The notes beneath the pieces are model-generated. The model saw nothing but the letters and a program-made list of their open reading frames with translations. It made no database searches and had not been told where the DNA came from. 36,665 bases of DNA, taken from NCBI GenBank assembly GCA_000432335.1, contig HF995414.1:39102-75766 (forward strand), read 5' to 3'. Positions 24,631 through 31,448 of the stretch are shown here, piece after piece. The stretch comes from Firmicutes bacterium CAG:646. GTDB taxonomy: Bacteria > Bacillota > Clostridia > Lachnospirales > Lachnospiraceae. The first letter of the stretch is position 1. Each line of letters starts with the position of its first letter. The translations under genes were made by a program, and so were the position numbers.

Positions 24631-25665
24631 ATGAAGACCTTACAAAAAGCAAGTAAATTTTTATCAGACTATACTTCCGCGGTGGTTATCGCCATTGCCG
24701 TAGTTACTTTTCTGATTCCCCAGATGATGGGTTGGGTGAATTTCCAGTTATTTACAGACATGGTAGGAAATAAATTTACCAGTCAGTCTTTGATTATAGG
24801 TATTATCATGTTCAGTATGGGACTGACACTGACAGCAGAGGATTTTAAGATTTTAGCTCAGCGTCCGTTGGATATCGGTATTGGAGCGGTCGCTCAGTAT
24901 CTGATCATGCCATTTCTTGCTTTTGGGATCAGCAGAGTATTGCAGCTTCCAGATGCCATCGCTTTGGGATTGATTCTGGTAGGATGCTGCCCGGGCGGTG
25001 TTTCTTCCAACATCATGTCTTATCTGTGTGGCGGGGATGTGGCATTTTCCGTGGGAATGACAACGGTATCTACGTTACTGTCTCCCATTATGACGCCGCT
25101 TCTTGTTTCTTTCCTTGCCAGTGGAACGAAGATCGATGTGAAAGGACTTCCTATGTTCGTATCCATTATTGAGACAGTAATTCTTCCGGTGGCATTGGGA
25201 TTTCTTTTGAATCGTTTTCTGGGAAAGAAAAAGGTATTTCAGAATGTTCAGAAAGTTATGCCTGGAGTTGCGGTGTTGGGACTTGCCTGCGTGGTAGGAG
25301 GGGTAATCTCTTCGCAGGGAGCAAACTTCTTTACTTCTGGAGTTGTGATTTTCGTGGCGGTACTTCTTCATAATGGACTGGGATATCTTCTGGGATATGG
25401 CGCCGGTAAGCTGACCGGTATGAATACTGCTAAGAAGCGCACGATATCTATAGAGGTGGGAATGCAGAATGCGGGACTTGCCACAAATCTCGCCACTACC
25501 ACGGCGCAATTCGCAGCGGCACCTCAGTCAGCGATAATCTGCGCAGTATCTTGTGTATGGCATTCTATTTCTGGAACACTGATCGCTGGATTCTTCGCCA
25601 GCCTTGACCGGAAAAAAGCAAAAGAAAATGAAAAAGAAGAGAACAACGTAGCTCTGGAAAACTAA
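24631..25665 (+). CDS. bile acid:sodium symporter (BASS) family transporter
   Basis: The 344-residue protein has about nine to ten helices and BASS family marks: FSMGLTLTAEDFKI, LVGCCPGGVSSNIMSYLCGGD and the late IEVGMQNAGLATNLA. It is a sodium-coupled carrier; related bacterial proteins carry ketopantoate or 2-oxo acids rather than bile salts. ATG 24631 (GGAGG upstream) follows the riboswitch terminator by 30 bp, so expression should rise when the cognate tRNA is uncharged. With an isoleucine T-box, import of branched-chain amino acid precursors such as 3-methyl-2-oxopentanoate is a reasonable inference. Nothing in the protein itself proves the substrate. Confidence 0.9.
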   Translation: MKTLQKASKFLSDYTSAVVIAIAVVTFLIPQMMGWVNFQLFTDMVGNKFTSQSLIIGIIMFSMGLTLTAEDFKILAQRPLDIGIGAVAQYLIMPFLAFGISRVLQLPDAIALGLILVGCCPGGVSSNIMSYLCGGDVAFSVGMTTVSTLLSPIMTPLLVSFLASGTKIDVKGLPMFVSIIETVILPVALGFLLNRFLGKKKVFQNVQKVMPGVAVLGLACVVGGVISSQGANFFTSGVVIFVAVLLHNGLGYLLGYGAGKLTGMNTAKKRTISIEVGMQNAGLATNLATTTAQFAAAPQSAIICAVSCVWHSISGTLIAGFFASLDRKKAKENEKEENNVALEN

Positions 25666-25700
25666 ATAACATTTTTTGCACCGGAGCAGAAGATAAGAAG

Positions 25701-25770
25701 AAGGAGCTGACACCTTGATTCAAAAATGTATAAATATTTTGAATATCTACGTAAGGCGTCAGCTCCTTTT
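25701..25770. terminator. long hairpin terminator between convergent BASS transporter and purC
   Basis: AAGGAGCTGACACC (25701-25714) pairs with GGCGTCAGCTCCTT (25755-25768) apart from one A-C mismatch. The 40-nt loop contains a second weak stem (TTCAAAAAT against ATATTTTGAA). TTTT follows on the plus strand and a weaker TTCTTCTT on the minus strand, so it can serve both genes. Confidence 0.75.
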
Positions 25771-25785
25771 AAATTTTATTATTTC

Positions 25786-26658
25786 TTATTTTAACTTTTC
25801 GCCGGTAAGCATCTCATATGCCTGCAGATATTTGTCGATGGTTTTATCTACAATATCCTGCGGCAGCGTCCAGTTATGATCTTTGTTCTCTTTCAGCCAG
25901 TCACGGGCGAACTGCTTGTCAAAGGAAGGCTGTCCATGTCCCGGTTCATATCCTTCTGCCGGCCAGAAACGGGAGCTGTCCGGAGTAAGCATTTCATCCC
26001 CGATCACCATGTTTCCATTTTCATCAAGACCAAATTCAAACTTTGTATCTGCAATGATGATTCCTTTGCTGAGTGCGTATTCTGCACATTTTTTGTACAG
26101 GGCGATGGTGTTGTCACGAAGCTTTTCAGCCAGTTCGCGACCTTTTCCAGGGAAATATTTCTCCAGATGGTCAACGCTCTGTTCAAAAGAGATGTTCTCA
26201 TCGTGATCGCCAATCTCAGCTTTGGTAGATGGTGTGTAAATAGGCTCAGGAAGTTTGTCAGACTCTTTCAGTCCCTCCGGCAGCTTGATGCCGCAAACAG
26301 TACCGTTTTCCTGATAACTTGCCCAGCCGCTTCCGGTGATATAGCCGCGGACGATGCATTCGATAGGAAGCATATTCAGTTTTTTGCACATCATAGATTT
26401 TCCATCATATTTTTCCTGCTGGAAAAATTCCGGCATATCTTTTACATCTACAGAAATCATGTGGTTTGGCAAAATATCCTCTGTCATGTCAAACCAGAAC
26501 TTGGACATCTGTGTCAGGACAGTACCTTTTTTGGTAACTTCGTTATTCAGGATCACGTCAAAGCAGCTGATACGGTCAGTTGCAACCATGATCAGGCTGT
26601 CGCCGTTATCGTAGATCTCGCGTACCTTACCTTCTTTGATCGGTTTTAAATTCTGCAT
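25786..26658 (-). CDS. purC: phosphoribosylaminoimidazole-succinocarboxamide synthase (SAICAR synthetase)
   Basis: The 290-residue enzyme joins CAIR and aspartate with ATP in purine synthesis. Family marks include KEGKVREIYDNG near the start, ATDRISCFDV, VRGYITGSGW, IADTKFEFG and DEMLTPDSSRFW. The length is of the ~290-residue form rather than the ~240-residue form. ATG 26658 fits the conserved N-terminus, with GAGG upstream. It stands alone, away from other pur genes, with a candidate PurR site in its leader. Confidence 0.97.
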   Translation of the reverse strand: MQNLKPIKEGKVREIYDNGDSLIMVATDRISCFDVILNNEVTKKGTVLTQMSKFWFDMTEDILPNHMISVDVKDMPEFFQQEKYDGKSMMCKKLNMLPIECIVRGYITGSGWASYQENGTVCGIKLPEGLKESDKLPEPIYTPSTKAEIGDHDENISFEQSVDHLEKYFPGKGRELAEKLRDNTIALYKKCAEYALSKGIIIADTKFEFGLDENGNMVIGDEMLTPDSSRFWPAEGYEPGHGQPSFDKQFARDWLKENKDHNWTLPQDIVDKTIDKYLQAYEMLTGEKLK

Positions 26659-26692
26659 GTGTTCACACCTCATCATTTGATTTTTTATTTGT

Positions 26693-26707
26693 AACTGTTC
26701 GGATTTT
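26693..26707 (-). promoter_or_regulatory. candidate PurR box
   Basis: On the minus strand the sequence AAATCCGAACAGT matches the Bacillus-type PurBox AWWWCCGAACWWT in 12 of 13 positions. It lies about 35-50 bp before the purC start. The second, inverted box found in Bacillus control regions is not obvious, so this may be a half site. Confidence 0.45.
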
Positions 26708-26731
26708 GACAGTCACTGATATTTCAAAGTA

Positions 26732-26761
26732 AAAGTAGCACTGTTTATAGTGTGCTGTCAA
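26732..26761 (-). promoter_or_regulatory. possible purC promoter
   Basis: A consensus TTGACA (26761-26756) on the minus strand has only a weak -10, TACTTT (26737-26732), 18 bp downstream. The PurBox-like site would fall just after the start of transcription. Confidence 0.3.
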
Positions 26762-26860
26762 GAGATATTCCAAAACTTGGGGACAGGTTTTGCCAAAAAG
26801 AGGGGAAAAAACAGGAAACGGCAAAAAAATAATAAAAAAAGTATTTTTTTCTGGACTAAT

Positions 26861-26889
26861 TTGACAGTTTATGCGAAAATAGGTATAGT
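26861..26889 (+). promoter_or_regulatory. strong promoter of the NifU-like/GGGtGRT unit
   Basis: TTGACA (26861-26866) and TATAGT (26884-26889) are separated by 17 bp, behind an A/T-rich upstream tract (26820-26850) that could act as an UP element. This fits high expression. Confidence 0.8.
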
Positions 26890-26967
26890 ATGTAGGCGTA
26901 TTATGTATATGCTTACATGAGATACATAATCTCACAAAAGTATTTCAAGTTTGAAAGGAGTCTTAAC

Positions 26968-27660
26968 ATGATTTATTCACATGAAGTAGAAATGATGTGT
27001 CCGGTTACACAGGGCGTTAATCACGGCGCTGCTCCGATTCCGGAAGAAGCAAAATGGGTACAGTCCAAGGAAATTAAAGATATTTCCGGTTTAACACACG
27101 GTGTAGGCTGGTGTGCGCCACAGCAGGGTGCCTGCAAACTGACACTGAATGTAAAAGATGGTATTATCCAGGAAGCTCTGGTGGAGACAATCGGATGTTC
27201 CGGTATGACTCACTCTGCTGCAATGGCTTCTGAAATTCTGCCAGGCAGAACTCTGCTGGAAGCGCTGAATACCGACCTGGTGTGTGACGCGATCAACACA
27301 GCTATGAGAGAACTCTTCCTGCAGATTGTTTACGGACGTACACAGAGTGCATTTTCTGAAGATGGTCTGCCCATCGGCGCAGGTCTGGAAGACCTTGGAA
27401 AAGGTCTGAGATCTCAGGTTGGTACTATGTACGGAACACTGAAAAAAGGTCCTCGTTATCTGGAAATGGCAGAAGGTTATGTAACAGGTATCGCACTGGA
27501 TGAAGAAGGCTGCATCATCGGATATCAGTTCGTAAGCCTGGGCAAGATGACAGATTTCATCAAACAGGGAGATGATCCTACAACTGCATGGGAAAAAGCA
27601 AAAGGTCAGTATGGACGTGTTGCAGACGCAGTGAAGATCATTGATCCGCGTAAAGAGTAA
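26968..27660 (+). CDS. NifU/IscU-like iron-sulfur scaffold protein paired with GGGtGRT
   Basis: The 230-residue protein contains an IscU-like stretch. GVGWCAPQQGACKLTLNV holds C49 and C56, and IGCSGMTHSAAMASEIL holds C77, corresponding to the first two cluster ligands of IscU in CGD and GCG contexts. LPGRTLLEAL then resembles the IscU segment after GCG. The third IscU cysteine is not in the expected place, and C11 lies near the N-terminus (MMCPVTQG), so ligation may differ. The start ATG 26968 has AAAGGAG upstream. Codon choice is visibly more biased than in neighbours, as expected of an abundant protein. No IscS/SufS desulfurase is nearby. The scaffold similarity is seen; a role in cluster assembly is inference. 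Confidence 0.8.
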   Translation: MIYSHEVEMMCPVTQGVNHGAAPIPEEAKWVQSKEIKDISGLTHGVGWCAPQQGACKLTLNVKDGIIQEALVETIGCSGMTHSAAMASEILPGRTLLEALNTDLVCDAINTAMRELFLQIVYGRTQSAFSEDGLPIGAGLEDLGKGLRSQVGTMYGTLKKGPRYLEMAEGYVTGIALDEEGCIIGYQFVSLGKMTDFIKQGDDPTTAWEKAKGQYGRVADAVKIIDPRKE

Positions 27661-27702
27661 AGATTTTCTGCTTACCGTTAATTAATTAGGAGGATAGAAT
27701 AA

Positions 27703-28713
27703 ATGGCTTTATTTGAATCATATGAAAGAAGAATAGACAAAATCAATGCTGTTTTAAACAGCTATGGAATTGCTTCTCTGGAAGAAGCTGAAAAAATTAC
27801 AAAAGATGCTGGTCTGGACGTATACAATCAGATCAAAGGCATCCAGCCGATCTGTTTTGAGAACGCTTGCTGGGCATACATCGTAGGCGCAGCCATCGCT
27901 ATCAAAAAAGGATGTAAGAGAGCAGCAGATGCAGCGGCAGCTATCGGTGAAGGTCTGCAGGCATTCTGTATTCCGGGATCTGTAGCAGATCAGCGTAAAG
28001 TAGGTCTGGGACATGGTAACCTGGGTAAAATGCTTCTGGAAGAAGATACAAAATGTTTTGCATTCCTGGCAGGTCATGAGTCTTTTGCAGCAGCAGAGGG
28101 CGCTATCGGTATCGCTGAGAAAGCAAACAAAGTTCGTAAAGAGCCTCTGCGCGTTATCCTGAACGGCCTTGGAAAAGATGCAGCTCAGATTATCGCACGT
28201 ATCAATGGATTTACTTATGTAGAGACAGAGATGGATTACTATACTGGAGAAGTAAAAGAAGTGTTCCGTAAAGCATACTCTACAGGACTTCGTGCAAAAG
28301 TAAACTGCTACGGCGCTAACGATGTTCGTGAAGGCGTTGCAATCATGCACAAAGAAGGTGTTGACGTTTCCATTACTGGTAACTCCACCAATCCTACAAG
28401 ATTCCAGCATCCAGTTGCAGGTACATACAAGAAAGAATGTATGGAGCAGGGTAAAAAATACTTCTCCGTTGCTTCCGGTGGTGGTACAGGTCGTACACTG
28501 CATCCAGACAACATGGCAGCAGGTCCAGCTTCCTATGGTATGACAGATACTCTGGGACGTATGCACTCTGATGCACAGTTCGCAGGATCTTCTTCTGTTC
28601 CGGCTCACGTAGAGATGATGGGACTGATCGGCGCAGGAAATAACCCAATGGTTGGTATGACTGTAGCTGTAGCTGTAGCCATTGAAGAATCAGCGAAAGA
28701 AGGAAAATTCTAA
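27703..28713 (+). CDS. GGGtGRT protein (conserved, function unknown)
   Basis: The 336-residue soluble protein carries the family-defining motif GGGTGRT at 259-265, followed by LHPDN, and several conserved-looking Cys and His: C51, C56, C89, C118, C202, C246; H104, H125, H236, H267, H302. The glycine-rich motif and mixed alpha/beta pattern (LRVILNGLGKDAAQIIARI) hint at a nucleotide- or cofactor-binding fold, but I know of no characterised activity. It follows the scaffold gene by 42 bp with AGGAGG, and a terminator closes the pair. The pairing is repeated in other gut Clostridia as I recall it, which suggests the scaffold loads or matures this protein. Confidence 0.9.
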   Translation: MALFESYERRIDKINAVLNSYGIASLEEAEKITKDAGLDVYNQIKGIQPICFENACWAYIVGAAIAIKKGCKRAADAAAAIGEGLQAFCIPGSVADQRKVGLGHGNLGKMLLEEDTKCFAFLAGHESFAAAEGAIGIAEKANKVRKEPLRVILNGLGKDAAQIIARINGFTYVETEMDYYTGEVKEVFRKAYSTGLRAKVNCYGANDVREGVAIMHKEGVDVSITGNSTNPTRFQHPVAGTYKKECMEQGKKYFSVASGGGTGRTLHPDNMAAGPASYGMTDTLGRMHSDAQFAGSSSVPAHVEMMGLIGAGNNPMVGMTVAVAVAIEESAKEGKF

Positions 28714-28741
28714 TATAGGGGCGAAAAACCTTGATTTTAAG

Positions 28742-28787
28742 GGGCTTCTCAAGTCGTAGTTCGGCTTGGGGAGTCCTGTTTTTTTGT
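28742..28787 (+). terminator. rho-independent terminator of the GGGtGRT unit
   Basis: GGGCTTCTCAAG pairs with CTTGGGGAGTCC through two G-U pairs and one mismatch, followed by TGTTTTTTT. Confidence 0.75.
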
Positions 28788-28875
28788 CTAAAAGACTCAT
28801 AAAAGCCACACTTGAGTTTATGGTAGGGCGCTGACATTTCTTTTGGCGGTTCAGCGGTTAGCCGGTTCATTGTAT

Positions 28876-28905
28876 TTGACTGAACCCGTTGGAAACTGTT
28901 ATAAT
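28876..28905 (+). promoter_or_regulatory. promoter of the Rpn-like remnant
   Basis: TTGACT (28876-28881) and a perfect TATAAT (28900-28905) are 18 bp apart. The 28786-28875 stretch before it shows nothing else. Confidence 0.6.
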
Positions 28906-28921
28906 ATATCAAAGGATTGCG

Positions 28922-29409
28922 TTGTCAGAAGGAATAGCATATCAGAATAAAGATATTGAGTTTAAGCTGATGAGCGAAACTTACAAAGAGAAATCTTTTG
29001 AGGCTTACGGCTTGAAACTACCAAAGATTAAGGCGGTACTGCCTACAAATTTGCCAGCAGTTTCGGCAAATGAAATGCGTATCGACAATGTGTTTCTATT
29101 GGAAGATGACTCTGTTGCTATCGTAGACTATGAGTCAGAGGATAAGGCTTCTAACCGTGTGAAATATGTAAATTACATTGGCAGGATTATGCAAAGTCAG
29201 TAAGGAGGTATTTGAGTATGACAAAAGTATTCCAGATATTAGAAGAAGAAAAGCAAGAGGCTGTGAAACTTGCGGAACAAAAATGTAATATTCATGTAGC
29301 AGAAAGTTTAATTAAGGATGAGGTAGATACAGTAGTCATTATGAGAGCAACTGGCTTTTCAAAACAACGGATTGAAGACATTCGTAACAACATGCTGACA
29401 ACAAAATAG
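28922..29409 (+). pseudogene. remnant of an Rpn-like / PD-(D/E)XK transposase-like protein
   Basis: Two short frames are seen. The first (start TTG 28922 behind AAAGGA, ending 29203) gives about 93 residues. It contains YQNKDIEFKLMSETYKEKS, AVLPTNLPAVSANEMRIDN and VAIVDYESEDK, the N-terminal part of a gut-Clostridia family of about 300 residues that I associate with Rpn-type nucleases. The second (ATG 29218, AAGGAGG upstream, ending 29409) gives 63 residues like the C-terminal tail of the same kind of protein (EEEKQEAVKLAEQ, IMRATGFSKQRIEDIRNNM). The central part is missing, so I read this as one gene with a large internal deletion. It is possible that both small frames are still translated. 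Confidence 0.6.
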
Positions 29410-29421
29410 GGTATTAAGAGC

Positions 29422-29459
29422 AGGCTACTATTTACTGATATGTATTTGGTAGCCTTTCT
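29422..29459 (+). terminator. hairpin after the Rpn-like remnant
   Basis: Perfect 7-bp arms AGGCTAC (29422-29428) and GTAGCCT (29449-29455) enclose a 20-nt loop and are followed by TTCTC. The T tract is short, so termination may be weak. Confidence 0.5.
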
Positions 29460-29498
29460 CATGCCGTTTAGTAAAGGGGGTCAGAGCTGATAAGTTTT

Positions 29499-29534
29499 AA
29501 AATCAACTTGCTTTTTCTTTGGCAAGATGATTTT
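29499..29534. repeat. 13-bp inverted repeat with one mismatch
   Basis: AAAATCAACTTGC (29499-29511) and GCAAGATGATTTT (29522-29534) pair with a single A-A mismatch around a 10-nt loop. It lies 24 bp before the exporter promoter and could be a second terminator or an operator. Confidence 0.55.
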
Positions 29535-29557
29535 GTATAGCAAATTATTAATTTTTA

Positions 29558-29586
29558 TTGACAACAAACTGTATATCTGTTATTCT
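29558..29586 (+). promoter_or_regulatory. promoter of the CydDC-like exporter operon
   Basis: TTGACA (29558-29563) and TATTCT (29581-29586) are separated by 17 bp. Transcription should begin near 29593, just before the leader repeats. Confidence 0.75.
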
Positions 29587-29594
29587 ATCCGAGA

Positions 29595-29660
29595 GTTAGA
29601 AGAAACTAATCGCCTCGCAAGAGGCTTTTCTTTTGGAAAACGGGTTAGTTAAAACTAATT
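29595..29660 (+). promoter_or_regulatory. leader with two TTAG-N6-CTAA palindromes flanking a terminator-like hairpin
   Basis: GTTAGAAGAAACTAAT (29595-29610) and GTTAGTTAAAACTAAT (29644-29659) share the frame GTTAG-N6-CTAAT, 49 bp apart. Between them GCCTC-GCAA-GAGGC (29612-29625) is followed by TTTTCTTTT (29626-29634), a compact terminator. The outer arms can also pair with each other across the hairpin. The arrangement suggests either a dimeric repressor site repeated twice or an attenuator governing the exporter genes. No regulator gene adjoins. Confidence 0.55.
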
Positions 29661-29693
29661 ACAAATATGATTTTGATAGGATGCGTGAATGAT

Positions 29694-31448
29694 ATGATGA
29701 TGAATAAGAGACTGATCGGCACAGTCAGAGAAAGTAAAAAATATGTAGTTGGAAATGTGATCAGCCAATGGATTTCTCTGGCAGTGAATATTGGTATGAT
29801 GGCAGCTATTGCAAAAATGCTCCAAAGCCTGTATATGGGAACGATTGGAAGCAGGCAGGTTGCGTTGACAGCGATTCTTGCTGTGGTGGCGGTAGGTATT
29901 CGCTTTTTGTGTGCTGTCATATCCAGCAGAATGAGTTATCTTTCTTCGAAAGAGGTGAAGAAGACTCTTCGCCAGATGATTTATAAGAAACTTCTGCGGC
30001 TTGGTTCTTCTTATAAGGAACAGACAAATACTTCAGAAGTAGTGCAGGTTGCAGTGGAAGGGGTGGAACAGCTGGAAACTTATTTTGGAGCGTATCTGCC
30101 GCAGCTTTTCTATGCCATGCTGGCGCCTCTGACGTTATTTGCTTTTTTGAGTTTTGTGAATTTTCCCAGCGCTCTTGTGCTGTTTTTATGTGTTCCTCTG
30201 ATTCCTGTAACGATTATCATGATTCAGAGATGGGCGAAAAAGCTTCTGGCTAAATATTGGAGTCAGTATACGGCTTTGGGAGATACCTTTCTTGAGAATC
30301 TTCAGGGTCTAACAACTACAAAGATTTATCAGGCAGATGCATTTAAGCACAGGGAAATGAATGAGCAAAGCGAACATTTTCGTAAGATTACCATGAAAGT
30401 GCTCACGATGCAGCTGAACTCCATCACTATCATGGATTTGATTGCATATGGAGGCGCAGCGTTGGGTGTGATTTTGGCAACGCTTCAGTTTCAGGCTGGA
30501 AAAGTAGATTTGTTCGAATGTATTATGATTATTCTGCTGGGGGCAGATTTCTTTTTGCCGATGCGGATTTTAGGTTCTTTTTTTCATATTGCAATGAATG
30601 GTATGGCTGCTTCTGATAAAATATTTCGTTTGCTGGATCTGCCGGAGCCAGAGCAAAAGAATGCTGTTGTTCCGGAGGATTGTTCTATAGAATGTGAGAA
30701 TCTTCGGTTTGCTTATGAAGCGGATCGGGAAGTTCTTCACGGTGTGAGTCTGAGTTTTCCAAAAGGAAGTTTTACCGCTATCGTAGGTGAATCAGGATGT
30801 GGTAAATCCACCATTTCCGCAATCTTAATGGGGAGAAACAAAGGCTATGCGGGAAAAATCACCGTTGGTGGAGTATCTCTTTCAAAAATCAGCGAAGATA
30901 GTCTGATGAAAAATATTACTTACGTTTCTCATCAGAGTTATTTGTTTAAGGGAACCGTCAGGGAGAATCTTTTGATGGCAAATCCCAAGGATTGTGATGA
31001 TGTTCTTTGGGACGTGCTGGAACAGGTGAATCTTGCAGATTTCCTGCGAGGTGAAAATGGGTTGGATACTATGCTAAATGAAAAAGCATCGAACCTTTCT
31101 GGCGGTCAGTGTCAGCGTCTTGCGCTGGCAAGAGCTTTGCTCCATGACAGCCCAGTGTATATTTTTGACGAAGCTACCTCCAACATTGATGTGGAGAGTG
31201 AAAATGATATTATGGCACAGATTTATGGGCTTGCCAGAACAAAGACTGTTATTCTCATTTCACATCGCCTTGCAAATGTAACAGGAGCGGATAAAATCTA
31301 TGTTCTTGAACAGGGCGAGATTGTTGAAAAAGGGAATCATAAAACATTGCTTGCTCAGCAGGGGGTATACGCAAAATTGTGGAACGCACAGCAGGAGCTG
31401 GAAAATTATGCGAAGGGAGAACATTGCAATGAGACGAAGCGGATTTAA
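29694..31448 (+). CDS. CydD-like ABC exporter half-transporter (membrane domain plus ATPase)
   Basis: The protein of about 584 residues has six helices in the first 310 residues and an ATPase domain with Walker A GESGCGKST (about 365-373), signature LSGGQCQRLALARALL, Walker B VYIFDEATSNID and H-loop ISHRLAN. GDTFLENLQGLTTTKIYQAD is the coupling-helix region common to CydD-like exporters. The start is uncertain: three consecutive ATG codons (29694, 29697, 29700) and an earlier ATG 29667 all lack a strong ribosome site. It overlaps the second half-transporter by 20 bp, so the two form a heterodimer. Cyd-type proteins export thiols; multidrug export is the alternative. Confidence 0.9.
   Translation: MMMNKRLIGTVRESKKYVVGNVISQWISLAVNIGMMAAIAKMLQSLYMGTIGSRQVALTAILAVVAVGIRFLCAVISSRMSYLSSKEVKKTLRQMIYKKLLRLGSSYKEQTNTSEVVQVAVEGVEQLETYFGAYLPQLFYAMLAPLTLFAFLSFVNFPSALVLFLCVPLIPVTIIMIQRWAKKLLAKYWSQYTALGDTFLENLQGLTTTKIYQADAFKHREMNEQSEHFRKITMKVLTMQLNSITIMDLIAYGGAALGVILATLQFQAGKVDLFECIMIILLGADFFLPMRILGSFFHIAMNGMAASDKIFRLLDLPEPEQKNAVVPEDCSIECENLRFAYEADREVLHGVSLSFPKGSFTAIVGESGCGKSTISAILMGRNKGYAGKITVGGVSLSKISEDSLMKNITYVSHQSYLFKGTVRENLLMANPKDCDDVLWDVLEQVNLADFLRGENGLDTMLNEKASNLSGGQCQRLALARALLHDSPVYIFDEATSNIDVESENDIMAQIYGLARTKTVILISHRLANVTGADKIYVLEQGEIVEKGNHKTLLAQQGVYAKLWNAQQELENYAKGEHCNETKRI

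Noticed and set aside
27754..28608. A 284-codon open frame on the minus strand opposite the GGGtGRT gene
   Set aside because: It has a Cys- and Ser-rich composition, no ribosome site and lies wholly within a highly biased gene; open antisense frames are a known by-product of such codon bias.
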